A DNA stretch of 64,000 nt from Sulfoacidibacillus ferrooxidans (lineage in GTDB: Bacteria; Bacillota; Bacilli; Alicyclobacillales; SLC66): NCBI RefSeq assembly GCF_022606465.1, contig NZ_JALBUF010000004.1, forward strand, positions 124,001 through 188,000. The letters run 5' to 3'. Below are positions 27,642 through 36,042 of this stretch, piece after piece. Each line of letters starts with the position of its first letter. The stretch's first letter is position 1. Under the pieces are notes generated by a model. The model worked only from the letters and a program-made list of their open reading frames with translations. It searched no databases and had not been told where the DNA came from. The position numbers were made by a program, and so were the translations under genes.

Positions 27642-27670
27642 ATTTATATTAATTTATGTTAATTTATATT
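27641..27670 (+). repeat. Three tandem 10-bp repeats (iteron-like)
   Basis: AATTTATATT, AATTTATGTT, AATTTATATT follow one another exactly, between the recombinase and the Rep-like gene. Position and period fit Rep-binding iterons or a recombinase site, though low-complexity AT sequence is an alternative. Confidence 0.5.
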
Positions 27671-27711
27671 ATAAACAAGTATATGTAGTGTTGTAGTAAT
27701 AATTATCAGAT

Positions 27712-27742
27712 GGAGGTAGGGTACCCCCCCTGGGGCGAAAGC
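27712..27742 (+). promoter_or_regulatory. GC-rich patch with C-tract before the Rep-like gene
   Basis: GGAGGTAGGGTACCCCCCCT followed by GGGGCGAAAGC stands out in DNA that is otherwise mostly A/T. It has the GGGTACCC palindrome and a CCCC/GGGG inverted pair. Rolling-circle origins and conjugative nick sites often carry such C-tracts. Function is speculative. Confidence 0.3.
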
Positions 27743-27843
27743 AAAATTTTGTTAACTGATTGATCCATACCTATTTATATGTTATAGGTTTTTGTATGTT
27801 TATATTAATATAGTATTAATAATTCGAATTTATGGAGGACAAT

Positions 27844-28596
27844 ATGTATTATAAAATTGTAAAATCAGGAATAACTACAGAGGTAATAGAGCATCAATTC
27901 CGGCCAGAAAAGCCCATTAAGAGTTCTTTCAAACATAAGCAGATAGATATTTGTAAAAGTGAACAAGATATTATAATGTCTAAAAATAAGAATAGAGTAA
28001 AGGCTATGTCAAGAGCTAGAATTATGATAAGGAGGAATATTCAAAGTAATGCTTTTTATTGGCGTGACAATAGTCAGTCTGTGATACACCCGCTGTTTAT
28101 AACATTATCTTTTAAAGAAAATATAACAGATGTTTCAAAGGCGTATAATTATTTAAATAAATTTTTAAAACGTCTAAATTACAATATTTTTAAAAATAAA
28201 AAATTATCAATTAAATATTTAAGTGTTATTGATTTTCAAGCTCGGGGTGCGATACATTTCCATATTATATTTTTTAACGTTTTATTTAAATTTAAAAACA
28301 CTATAATAGATTTATGGAAATTAGGAAATGCAAATTGCAAATTTATATACAACCGGAAGTATTTAAATAATATTATGAATTATATGATTAAAAAGGTATG
28401 CAAACCAGATAAGCGTTTAGTAGGAATTAAATCTTATACTGTTAGCGCTGGACTTATAAAACCTATTATAATTACAGATCAGCTTGAAGCTACAGAGTAT
28501 GTTAATAATCTTAAGTTACAAGATAGGGTTTTTATACGATACTATAATTCTGAATATTTAGGTAAAACTGTGTATAGCGTATATAAAAAAATATAA
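27844..28596 (+). CDS. HUH-type rolling-circle Rep-like protein
   Basis: 250 residues, very rich in Lys, Asn and Ile. Three ordered motifs fit replication-initiator endonucleases: HPLFITLSFKENITD (motif 1), GAIHFHIIFF (motif 2, the metal-binding His-hydrophobe-His) and YMIKKVCK (motif 3, with the putative nucleophile Tyr and Lys). These enzymes nick one strand at an origin to start rolling-circle replication. ATG at 27832 contains the SD (GGAGG, 27834-27838), so the start is ATG at 27844. Flanked by tyrosine recombinases in an AT-rich island, which suggests an integrated small plasmid or element. A transposase or relaxase of the same fold is an alternative. Confidence 0.65.
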   Translation: MYYKIVKSGITTEVIEHQFRPEKPIKSSFKHKQIDICKSEQDIIMSKNKNRVKAMSRARIMIRRNIQSNAFYWRDNSQSVIHPLFITLSFKENITDVSKAYNYLNKFLKRLNYNIFKNKKLSIKYLSVIDFQARGAIHFHIIFFNVLFKFKNTIIDLWKLGNANCKFIYNRKYLNNIMNYMIKKVCKPDKRLVGIKSYTVSAGLIKPIIITDQLEATEYVNNLKLQDRVFIRYYNSEYLGKTVYSVYKKI

Positions 28597-28662
28597 TTTC
28601 TCTACTTGTTGTATTTGATAACTTCACTTTGTGCCAGTCTGATCATCTGAGTGAGAGTCACT

Positions 28663-28824
28663 TTAGTCGATATTTATCCCATATGTTGGAGCACTTGACT
28701 TGGAACCTCCATGGGCATGATTAAGCACAAAAGTGCGCTCTCCAAGGACTTTAGCGTAACCAACTATATTATCATGCCTCTCACTCCATATCAAGTGGGC
28801 TAGATTGGCTGGTAATTTAGTGGC
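28663..28824 (-). pseudogene. 3' remnant of an unrecognised coding sequence
   Basis: On the minus strand about 54 codons are open with convincing protein-like content (KLPANLAHLIWSERHDNIVG and, further on, GERTFVLNHAHGGS) ending at a stop at 28663-28665. The upstream end breaks at a stop, so it is a fragment. GC content is higher than the surrounding island, a sign of foreign DNA. I do not recognise the family; the flanking words resemble an IS border but no inverted repeats were found. Confidence 0.35.
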
Positions 28825-29263
28825 TCACCTTAACGTGATCGAAGTGGTTCAACTGTATCCTAGCAAAAACACTTGTTAATAGATTGAATTATAATACCTA
28901 CTCCGGAAAAGTCGATATTATAATGACCAGAGGTGATTTTTTGTGATTATTTTATTCGGTTATTTTTTGTAAAAGTGAATAAAGTGAAAATATTTATTTA
29001 ATTTTTATAATCTCTTAGAAATTAAGATAATTTATCCAATAATTAGAAATTATTTTTTATTTGATTGAAATAGTGTATTTTAGTGTTTACTTATCAAAAT
29101 CAAAATTAATTTATTTTGTTAATTTTTTTATTGCAATTTGATATAAAGTATTGCAATTCATGCTGAATTATTATTTTTCTCATCTTTATGATATATTACA
29201 TTAATAAAATATATCAAATATGTATTATAACTGAATGAATGAAGTGATTAAGGAGGAGTTATT
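28825..29263. other. AT-rich gene-free stretch before the XerC-like gene
   Basis: About 440 bp with no credible gene; 28930-29250 is almost wholly A/T. The last bases hold the SD AAGGAGGAG (29250-29258) of the next gene. AT-rich DNA here probably holds its promoter and possibly recombination or replication sites. Confidence 0.4.
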
Positions 29264-30130
29264 GTGCTATTAGCTGCAGGGATTAAGGAATACCTAGAGT
29301 ATATGGTGAACATAGAAAGAAGTGCTGAAACAGTGCGTAGTTATAATTCTCACTATAAACTATTTATTAAGCATTTAGAATCTCATTATAATTGTCAAGT
29401 GTATATAGAAGATATCACTAAACAAGATGTCGATAATTATTTAGCTCACCTCAGAAATGTATGTGAGTATAAGCCGACAAGTCGTGCTCATGTTGTCAAT
29501 GCACTGCGTCCTTTTTTTAGATACTCTCTTCAACGCGAATGGATTGTTAAGAATATCATGCTTTCTGTTGATAACATAAAAGTGCCACAGAAGGAGAGAA
29601 ATTACTTAACTGCTGTTGAAGTAAATCAATTGGTGGATAAGATTGACCATTCACTTGTGCGATTAGTTAGTTGGTTTCTTTTTAGAACTGGACTTAGGAT
29701 TTCTGAATGTCTAAATTTAACTATTAATGATGTTGATTTTGCTAAGCGGCAGATCACTATCATAGCGGGTAAAGGAAATAAGGATCGTATAATACCAATG
29801 TCTGCTTCTGTTTGGGAACGTCTATATGTCTATCTGCAGTCAGAGAGACCTAGTAGTGCAAGTACACTATTTTTTATAACAAAAAGAAGTGGCAAACTAA
29901 CGAGAACAACTGTTAATAACAAGTTAAAATATGCGGCACAAAATCTAGGGTGGACGCAACCTGTTACAGCTCATGTATTGCGACATTCCTTTAGTTTCAA
30001 TTTAATAAAAAATAAGGTTAGTATAGTAGAAGTTCAAAAATTATTGGGACACACCTCACTAGCAGTAACCAGTGTATATGCACATACTGATTTAGATGAG
30101 CTAACAAAAGCGGTTAATACACTTTTATAG
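29264..30130 (+). CDS. XerC/XerD-type tyrosine recombinase
   Basis: 288 residues with both domains. N-terminal SAM-like core-binding domain at about 5-95 (MVNIERSAETVRSYNSHYKL, ITKQDVDNYLAHL) and catalytic domain at about 110-285 with the full set Arg145 (RTGLRISE), Lys170 (GKGNKDR), His237-Arg240 (HVLRHSF), His263 (LLGHTS) and Tyr272 (SVYAHTD). Start is GTG with SD AAGGAGGAG. The next gene begins 13 bp downstream and is surely cotranscribed. Xer-type enzymes resolve dimers or integrate elements; placement in an accessory island suggests a plasmid-type resolvase or integrase rather than the chromosomal XerC. Confidence 0.9.
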   Translation: MLLAAGIKEYLEYMVNIERSAETVRSYNSHYKLFIKHLESHYNCQVYIEDITKQDVDNYLAHLRNVCEYKPTSRAHVVNALRPFFRYSLQREWIVKNIMLSVDNIKVPQKERNYLTAVEVNQLVDKIDHSLVRLVSWFLFRTGLRISECLNLTINDVDFAKRQITIIAGKGNKDRIIPMSASVWERLYVYLQSERPSSASTLFFITKRSGKLTRTTVNNKLKYAAQNLGWTQPVTAHVLRHSFSFNLIKNKVSIVEVQKLLGHTSLAVTSVYAHTDLDELTKAVNTLL

Positions 30131-30143
30131 AGGAGATAATGTT

Positions 30144-30848
30144 ATGAGTGATCAACGCATTGATGGGATTTTAGATGATCTAAAAAATGGGAAAACGAGG
30201 GAACAAATAGCTGAAAAAATGGGTTATAAAAATTATCGATCGTTAGATATGTTCATGCGCAGAAATGGATATAGTTGGAATAAAAAATGCTATTTTATTA
30301 GAGTATCAAAGCCGGTTGAAGTATTAATGGATGATGTAATCCCTTCAACAGAAGTAGCGCGCATTCTGTCATTATTTGCAAATGGTGAAGATGCGCGAAG
30401 TGTTGCGGCACTGATGGGTTATAAGGATCATTATACACTGGCAGACTATATGTCGCATAGAGGATATAAATGGGTTGATGGGGCATATATATATTCAGCT
30501 AATACTGTGTCATTAGATGTAGATAATGATATTAATGAAAGTGAATCAAAATTCATCTCTGATGGTGAACCATTATCGGAAGCATCAATTATAAAGTGGT
30601 TATCACATCATAGGTGTGACTTAGAGTCACTATTGGGGCCGAATCAGGGGCAGATTCCTCGATACCTAGTTCCTGGTATACCGACGACCAAATCAGTGCA
30701 TATGTCACATGCTTTGGCCAGACTGATGAAGGATTATTGCCGGGAAAAAAACATATCACAACGGGATTTAGTTGAAACGGCTGTAATTGAGTTAATGAAA
30801 AAATATGGTTATATGAATGAGATGAATGCTTTACTTAAAAATAGTTGA
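30144..30848 (+). CDS. DNA-binding protein with two HTH repeats and a C-terminal RHH-like segment
   Basis: 234 residues. Residues about 3-48 and 70-116 are two copies of the same unit: L-x-x-G-x3-IA-x-MGYK-(N/D)-Y-L-x2-(F/Y)M-x-R-(N/R)GY-W. Each looks like a helix-turn-helix followed by a short hairpin. The C-terminal part (about 185-225, DYCREKNISQRDLVETAVIE) resembles a ribbon-helix-helix arm or extended helix. It follows the XerC-like gene with a 13-bp gap and its own SD AGAGGAG, and a terminator follows, so the pair is one unit. Probable accessory factor for the recombinase, or a repressor. No known family name can be given. Confidence 0.55.
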   Translation: MSDQRIDGILDDLKNGKTREQIAEKMGYKNYRSLDMFMRRNGYSWNKKCYFIRVSKPVEVLMDDVIPSTEVARILSLFANGEDARSVAALMGYKDHYTLADYMSHRGYKWVDGAYIYSANTVSLDVDNDINESESKFISDGEPLSEASIIKWLSHHRCDLESLLGPNQGQIPRYLVPGIPTTKSVHMSHALARLMKDYCREKNISQRDLVETAVIELMKKYGYMNEMNALLKNS

Positions 30849-30885
30849 AAATGATGTGTAGTAAGAAGTGAAAATGATAAGTAGT

Positions 30886-30935
30886 CTTTTTTTAATCCGT
30901 GTGTTCTTCAAAAGAACACACGGATTTATTATTTT
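30886..30935. terminator. Bidirectional intrinsic terminator
   Basis: Perfect 15-bp stem: AATCCGTGTGTTCTT (30894-30908) and AAGAACACACGGATT (30912-30926), with T-runs on both sides. Confidence 0.9.
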
Positions 30936-30989
30936 CGATCAAGTCATAAATATGAGGTAAATTCACCCAACGGTAGATATCAAGTTATG

Positions 30990-31679
30990 TCAAATGATTT
31001 GTTGTAATTTCACATGTTCTTCGCTTTGTTTTATCTGCTCATCACGGCACACGAAATACTCCGACATATCCAAGTATTTGTGTCCCGTTTGCCACTTTTT
31101 GTCCATTCACATCAGCAATGCGCCAATTATTTGGGTCACAGAATCCTCGTTAGGATAAATCCGACTCAGGAACCTCCAAAACAATCGGATCCACCAGAAC
31201 AAAGGGATATCTTTTCTTCTTCAGGTTGCTTCCATTCCATGCATTCACCATGGGGTCAAGGCGGTTACACAGCTCAGACACGGTTGACTTCGATAACTCA
31301 GTCCCACATAATTCTTTGGTAATAGCAGTAATTTCTCAAGTCGACACGCCCTGAATCACCATCTCCACCAGTGCCAGAAGCAACGCCTGCTCACTGCGCT
31401 GGTATCTCGCAAACAGCTCGGTTGAGAAGGTACCATTTCGAAGCCTTGGGACGTGCAACGTGAGCGTGCCTACTCGTGTCGTAAGTGGATGGGGGCGAGT
31501 CCCATTGCGGTATCCCTGGCGCTCATCTGCGCGTTCATAAGGCTGCGCTTGAATCTGCTCAGTCGCCTGCGCCTGCAAAACCTGGTTTACTACCTGTTCA
31601 AGCAAACCTGACATCCCTTTATCGCCAGAAAAAAGTCCTTTAAATTCTCATCATACAAGGTAACGTCGTATTGTGCCAT
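30990..31679 (-). pseudogene. Decayed IS256-family transposase
   Basis: Minus-strand reading begins MAQYDVTLYDENLK at 31679, suffers a one-base frameshift before SGDKGMS, runs open to QGVST, meets a stop, and continues with SKSTVSELCNRLDP and YPFVLVD. Then about 600 bp of the catalytic centre are missing and the end resumes at RIYPNEDSV, finishing GHKYLDMSEYFVCRDE. The order matches the intact IS256 transposase at 40804. Its outer terminal repeat is still visible near 30938-30965 (GATCAAGTCATAAATATGAG), similar to the right end of the intact element. The remnant abuts the headless surface gene, so insertion here may have removed that gene's 5' part. Confidence 0.85.
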
Positions 31680-31929
31680 CTAATATTACTCCTAAATAAC
31701 TGTATATATTTGTTTTCTATGATTGTAAATGAAAGTATACAATTTAAATCCTTGCAATTTTAGTTATAAGAAATTTATGCCTAATAACCAATTTTCGTTA
31801 TTATTCCAGTATGATCCATGTAATACAAGGTTTTTTAAACGAGTAATGAGATCTAAATAGATTCTACTGCGTGCGGTTAACGCAACTGTAACCAATGCGA
31901 TTCCGAATGTTGCAACTGGTAATGTTGTC

Positions 31930-34900
31930 ATGTTAGGTTCAAGTGCCATGTTACAAGCAACAGTAACTGACATGAATGGCAATGCAGTGGCTAACGTGCC
32001 TGTTACGTTTACAGTCACAGGAAGTACAGTCAATGGCGCTAATGATTATACAGCTAGTACTATGTTTTCGAATGGTCAAAGTTCAGATACTGTAACAACG
32101 GATAGTCAAGGCATGGCTGTAGTGCCATTAAGTCTTACTTTGACACCTAGCAGTGGAAGTTCATCATTGTCGGCTCAAGAAATCGATCCAAATGCAGCGA
32201 CGTTAGTTAATTACTCAGTGACTGCAAATGGAGTAACTTCTAATAATTCCGTCGGCTTTGCAACGTTCCAACCTGGAACGGTTACTGTGGCTAATGCAAG
32301 TTCAAATGTAATCTCACCCGCAACAACTGAATCAACAGATTGGATGTATCCTTATGGTAATGCTAATCAAACGGTTGCTGGTAATTATGCAACGGCCAAT
32401 GAAGTTAGTCCGTCAGGAACATTGGATCAATCGCTAAATGTTACAACAGGGTATGCATTGACAGTTCCAGAACAAACGAGTGATAGTAATCAATCAGGAG
32501 CGAAGACAATACCCTTAAGTGGTGGAGTAAACAGCCTTCAACCAAATGAAACAAATGTGTATACCGACGCTACGGGTAAGATGGCGATTCCTGGTGATGT
32601 CAATTATGCAACCTTAAACTTCTCTAGTTTAGGATTGTCGACAGGTAGTATTGCAACTGTTTATTTTGTACCAACAGGAGGAGCAGCACCAACAACAGTA
32701 AAATCATCAACACAAGGTGTCACATCACTAAATGGTACAACAATAACGTCATGGCCGCTTGCTTCTGATGCATCAACTGGTTTAGCAGCTACTTTACCTG
32801 ATAGCGGACCGCAGGTATGGGCAAAGAGCTTTATTGCTACATCTTCAAATTTAAGCGATTCAAATTTTGGTGTGCAAATTCCAACTAACGGTGCATCAGG
32901 AACAGTCTATGTTGTCTTACAAACACCAGGTCAAATTGATCCTGTGGCAGACTCTGGATACTCGTTAAGTAGTATTGTTATGAACTATGCTTCAACGAGT
33001 GGGTCTGCATCGTTTGTAAATGTTCCACTTAGTTCCGATGTTACTTGGTCACAAGTACCAATGCAGTATACTAATTGGCAGCCGCTAAACTCAGGTGATG
33101 TGTCTGCATTGCAAAATACATCGGTATTTACACAAAGTACACAAGGTATGGATACGAGTGCATGGACATATCAGTATGAAGTTCCTGTATATCCACAGGT
33201 TGGCGATGCAGTCATTCAAGCGTTAGCGAACGGTGTTGTGCAAAAAGAATGGAATGCAGCGACAACTAACAATGGATCAAACCAAAATCAACTTGTCGTT
33301 AATTCTACATCGAATGAGATAACGGGATTAGTACCTGTCACGAGTAATGCAACAACCACAACGCCAAGTACAGATACGTTGACACAATCTGATGGTGTTG
33401 CGACGATCAATGCTACTCAAACAGGACCACAAGAGATTGAAGGCACGTTGTCGCTAACTAATTTCCCACAGAACTTAGTGAATAGCTTAGCTTCAACAGT
33501 CTATGCTTCAGCCCAGTGGACACCATTGCCATCGACAACAGCTGTAGCTGGATCGACAATTGCTAACAATCAGTATGCTTTGACGGGTCAGGATGTGACA
33601 GTTACCGCAACTGTCGAGGACGTGAACGGCAATCCAGTCGAGACAGCAGGGATACCTGTTACCTTTACTGTCAACACTTCGAGTTCAGTTTCTGTAACGC
33701 CGAGTGGACAACAGTCACAAACATTGACTAACGGGGTATCTGCAGCTGCATCGGCTTACAAAGGTTTAAATACGTATGTAGTTCCTACCAATACGAATGG
33801 TACGGCTACCTTAACGTTAAGTTCAGCCGTAGCGTCGGCGTCTGTAGTGCAAGCTACAGCTAATGTTGACGGTACAAATTACCAAGTGGCTTTATCTACG
33901 CCCGCTGGTGCTTTGAATGATTCAAGCGGATTGACAGCGATTAACTTTGGTCAGGTCAGTATGGATTATGTACCTGAGAATGGCGATAGCTCATTTACTC
34001 CAGAAATGAATCCTATTGCATCATCGAGTGTTGTCGTGAATAATGGACAGAATTTTGGTCTTCTACCTTCAGTAACATGGCCATCAGAAAGTACAATTGA
34101 AGTATCACCAATTACAGCGACAGGCAAGCAAATTGCTTATGGAGCCACAAACGGAACACCGTTTGTCAATGGATTACCTTTCGATGTGACCACTGCATCT
34201 GGAAGCGTTGGAACAGTCAATCAGACACAAACTACAGCTACAACTAATACGACATCTGCTGGTTTGACGCAATGGACCGCCTTGTCGACAAAAGCTGGGC
34301 AAGAAACGATTGATGTAAATCCTTCAACCACGTCGAGCAGCTGGTCGCAATTGGCGCTGGAACACTCTTTGACGAGCACACCTGTTGTCGATGCAGGTAC
34401 AGGATTGCCATCCGGTGTTAATTCGTTGACCATACCGGTTCAATGGACACCAGGGGTTGCTTCGGCATCAGTAAGCGTACCATCAACAAATGCTGCAGTT
34501 GGCACCACGGTTCCGATTTATGTATCCGTAATGGATGCAGAAGGTAATCCGATTTCTGGAGCCACCGTGAACTTTGGGTTAACGACTTCTACTGGAGGAT
34601 CAGCAAGTTTATCTGCTACTTCTGCGACAACAAACTCTAACGGTATGGCTTCTGTTACGTTATCTGGTGGTGTAAATAGTGAGACCGATCAAGTAACGAT
34701 TACTGCAACGCAAGATGGAGCAAGTATTCCTGTAGCTGGACAAACGACCGATCAGGTGAACATTAACTGGTCTACTGTAGCAACGACTTTCTCGCCAACG
34801 ACAGTGATTCCAAATTTAGTATCGTCACCTAATACGATCACCCTTACTTTCACGGGAGCAGTCGATGCTAGCTCATTGAATCCAGGCGAGTTTACCGTAA

Positions 34901-35943
34901 GTAGTAGTGGTCAGACATACACCGTACAAAGTGCCCAAGTATCTTCGACCAACGCGGATCAAGTGATCTTAACACTAGCCAGTAATTCGCCAGCTCTACC
35001 ATCTAGCGGATTTAGTGTTTCGATGAGTCCTTACACAGATAGCAATGGTATTCAGTACCAAGTGTCTAACAACAACGATCAGACGGTTGCAGCGAATACG
35101 GCTGTTAACTACTCGGGTACAGGCGACTTGACATCTGGTGGTTCGTACACTGTTGCAGGATCTGGTGCACAAACAGTGAACCTAGGAACTGCTTCGGATG
35201 AAACTGGCTCTTACACAATTTATGCACCTAATGCTTCCTCATTAACCTTATCTGGTAACGCCGCAGACGTGACGATAGATGCACCAAATGCAGCTGTTAC
35301 AAATTATGCTACCATCTCTGGTACATTAACGTTAGCCGATCCAGTTTCATTTACTAATGGCACTAGCGGCGTCGTAGGGATTTTGACTGATACACAGTCA
35401 AGTGGTCTAATGATTACTAATGATGGATCTAGTGGATCTATTGGTAGCGTAGTGATTGCTCCTACAAGTGGTAAACCTGCTGTCACATTGGAAGGATCTT
35501 ACCTTCCATTGATAACAGTTGAAGATGCGGTAGCGCTAACAGTACCTTCTGGTACTTCAGTCGCTAATTCTTCAGGCTCATCTATTACTGTTAATGGTGG
35601 GGAATTAAGTACATCTACGGTTGCTACTGCAGGGAGTGTATCAGCAACGAATAGCACAGTTATTTTACCTTCTAGCCAAGTAAATCCTGGTAGTAGCTTT
35701 AATGTAACTGGTGTTATTGAAGATGCATTTGGTAATCCAATTCCAAACGCAACGGTGGTAGTGTCATTTGGTGGTTCTGGTGGTTCATCTACATCAGTAA
35801 CTACTGATAGTACTGGTAATTATAGTGCTACTTTGTCTACTACTGCTTCTTCTGTAACAGGGCCTGTTTCTGTAGTTGCCTCTTCTGGTGGAACTTCTGG
35901 TACGACAATTAGCACATCATCTGATGTAGTGAATTTATACTAG
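31930..35943 (+). CDS. 5'-truncated Ig-like surface protein (possible silent cassette)
   Basis: At least 1,337 codons of surface-protein sequence without signal peptide or SLH domains. The frame is open back to 31861 (…RAVNATVTNAIPNVATGN) and already reads as an Ig-like repeat before the ATG at 31930, so the true start is missing. No SD precedes this ATG. Ig-like units with DVNGNPVETAGIPVTFTV and DAEGNPISGATVNF (Big_1-like) occur at about 1-60, 555-660 and 905-985; residues about 1090-1240 look like a beta-helix-type repeat region. The last 97 residues equal those of the gene at 11918 because they lie in the direct repeat. Not exported as it stands; it may be a pseudogene or a donor cassette for recombination. 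Confidence 0.75.
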   Translation: MLGSSAMLQATVTDMNGNAVANVPVTFTVTGSTVNGANDYTASTMFSNGQSSDTVTTDSQGMAVVPLSLTLTPSSGSSSLSAQEIDPNAATLVNYSVTANGVTSNNSVGFATFQPGTVTVANASSNVISPATTESTDWMYPYGNANQTVAGNYATANEVSPSGTLDQSLNVTTGYALTVPEQTSDSNQSGAKTIPLSGGVNSLQPNETNVYTDATGKMAIPGDVNYATLNFSSLGLSTGSIATVYFVPTGGAAPTTVKSSTQGVTSLNGTTITSWPLASDASTGLAATLPDSGPQVWAKSFIATSSNLSDSNFGVQIPTNGASGTVYVVLQTPGQIDPVADSGYSLSSIVMNYASTSGSASFVNVPLSSDVTWSQVPMQYTNWQPLNSGDVSALQNTSVFTQSTQGMDTSAWTYQYEVPVYPQVGDAVIQALANGVVQKEWNAATTNNGSNQNQLVVNSTSNEITGLVPVTSNATTTTPSTDTLTQSDGVATINATQTGPQEIEGTLSLTNFPQNLVNSLASTVYASAQWTPLPSTTAVAGSTIANNQYALTGQDVTVTATVEDVNGNPVETAGIPVTFTVNTSSSVSVTPSGQQSQTLTNGVSAAASAYKGLNTYVVPTNTNGTATLTLSSAVASASVVQATANVDGTNYQVALSTPAGALNDSSGLTAINFGQVSMDYVPENGDSSFTPEMNPIASSSVVVNNGQNFGLLPSVTWPSESTIEVSPITATGKQIAYGATNGTPFVNGLPFDVTTASGSVGTVNQTQTTATTNTTSAGLTQWTALSTKAGQETIDVNPSTTSSSWSQLALEHSLTSTPVVDAGTGLPSGVNSLTIPVQWTPGVASASVSVPSTNAAVGTTVPIYVSVMDAEGNPISGATVNFGLTTSTGGSASLSATSATTNSNGMASVTLSGGVNSETDQVTITATQDGASIPVAGQTTDQVNINWSTVATTFSPTTVIPNLVSSPNTITLTFTGAVDASSLNPGEFTVSSSGQTYTVQSAQVSSTNADQVILTLASNSPALPSSGFSVSMSPYTDSNGIQYQVSNNNDQTVAANTAVNYSGTGDLTSGGSYTVAGSGAQTVNLGTASDETGSYTIYAPNASSLTLSGNAADVTIDAPNAAVTNYATISGTLTLADPVSFTNGTSGVVGILTDTQSSGLMITNDGSSGSIGSVVIAPTSGKPAVTLEGSYLPLITVEDAVALTVPSGTSVANSSGSSITVNGGELSTSTVATAGSVSATNSTVILPSSQVNPGSSFNVTGVIEDAFGNPIPNATVVVSFGGSGGSSTSVTTDSTGNYSATLSTTASSVTGPVSVVASSGGTSGTTISTSSDVVNLY

Positions 35944-35960
35944 TTTTTAACTAGTAGATG

Positions 35961-36000
35961 TTATGGTGAATGGGTCATTCCATTCACCATAATTTTTAAT
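35961..36000 (+). terminator. Intrinsic terminator, copy 2
   Basis: Same 13-bp stem as copy 1: left arm 35961-35973, right arm 35980-35992, then T-rich sequence. Confidence 0.85.
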
Positions 36001-36042
36001 ATGGTAAACCTTTTTTATGCACAGTTAGAGGAGTGTTTCCTT

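Noticed and set aside
27641-27670. CRISPR-like repeats
   Set aside because: Only three 10-bp units without spacers; low-complexity AT sequence. Kept as iteron-like repeats instead.
31014-31322. 102-codon plus-strand frame
   Set aside because: Antisense to the decayed IS256 transposase, whose reading on the minus strand explains the sequence.
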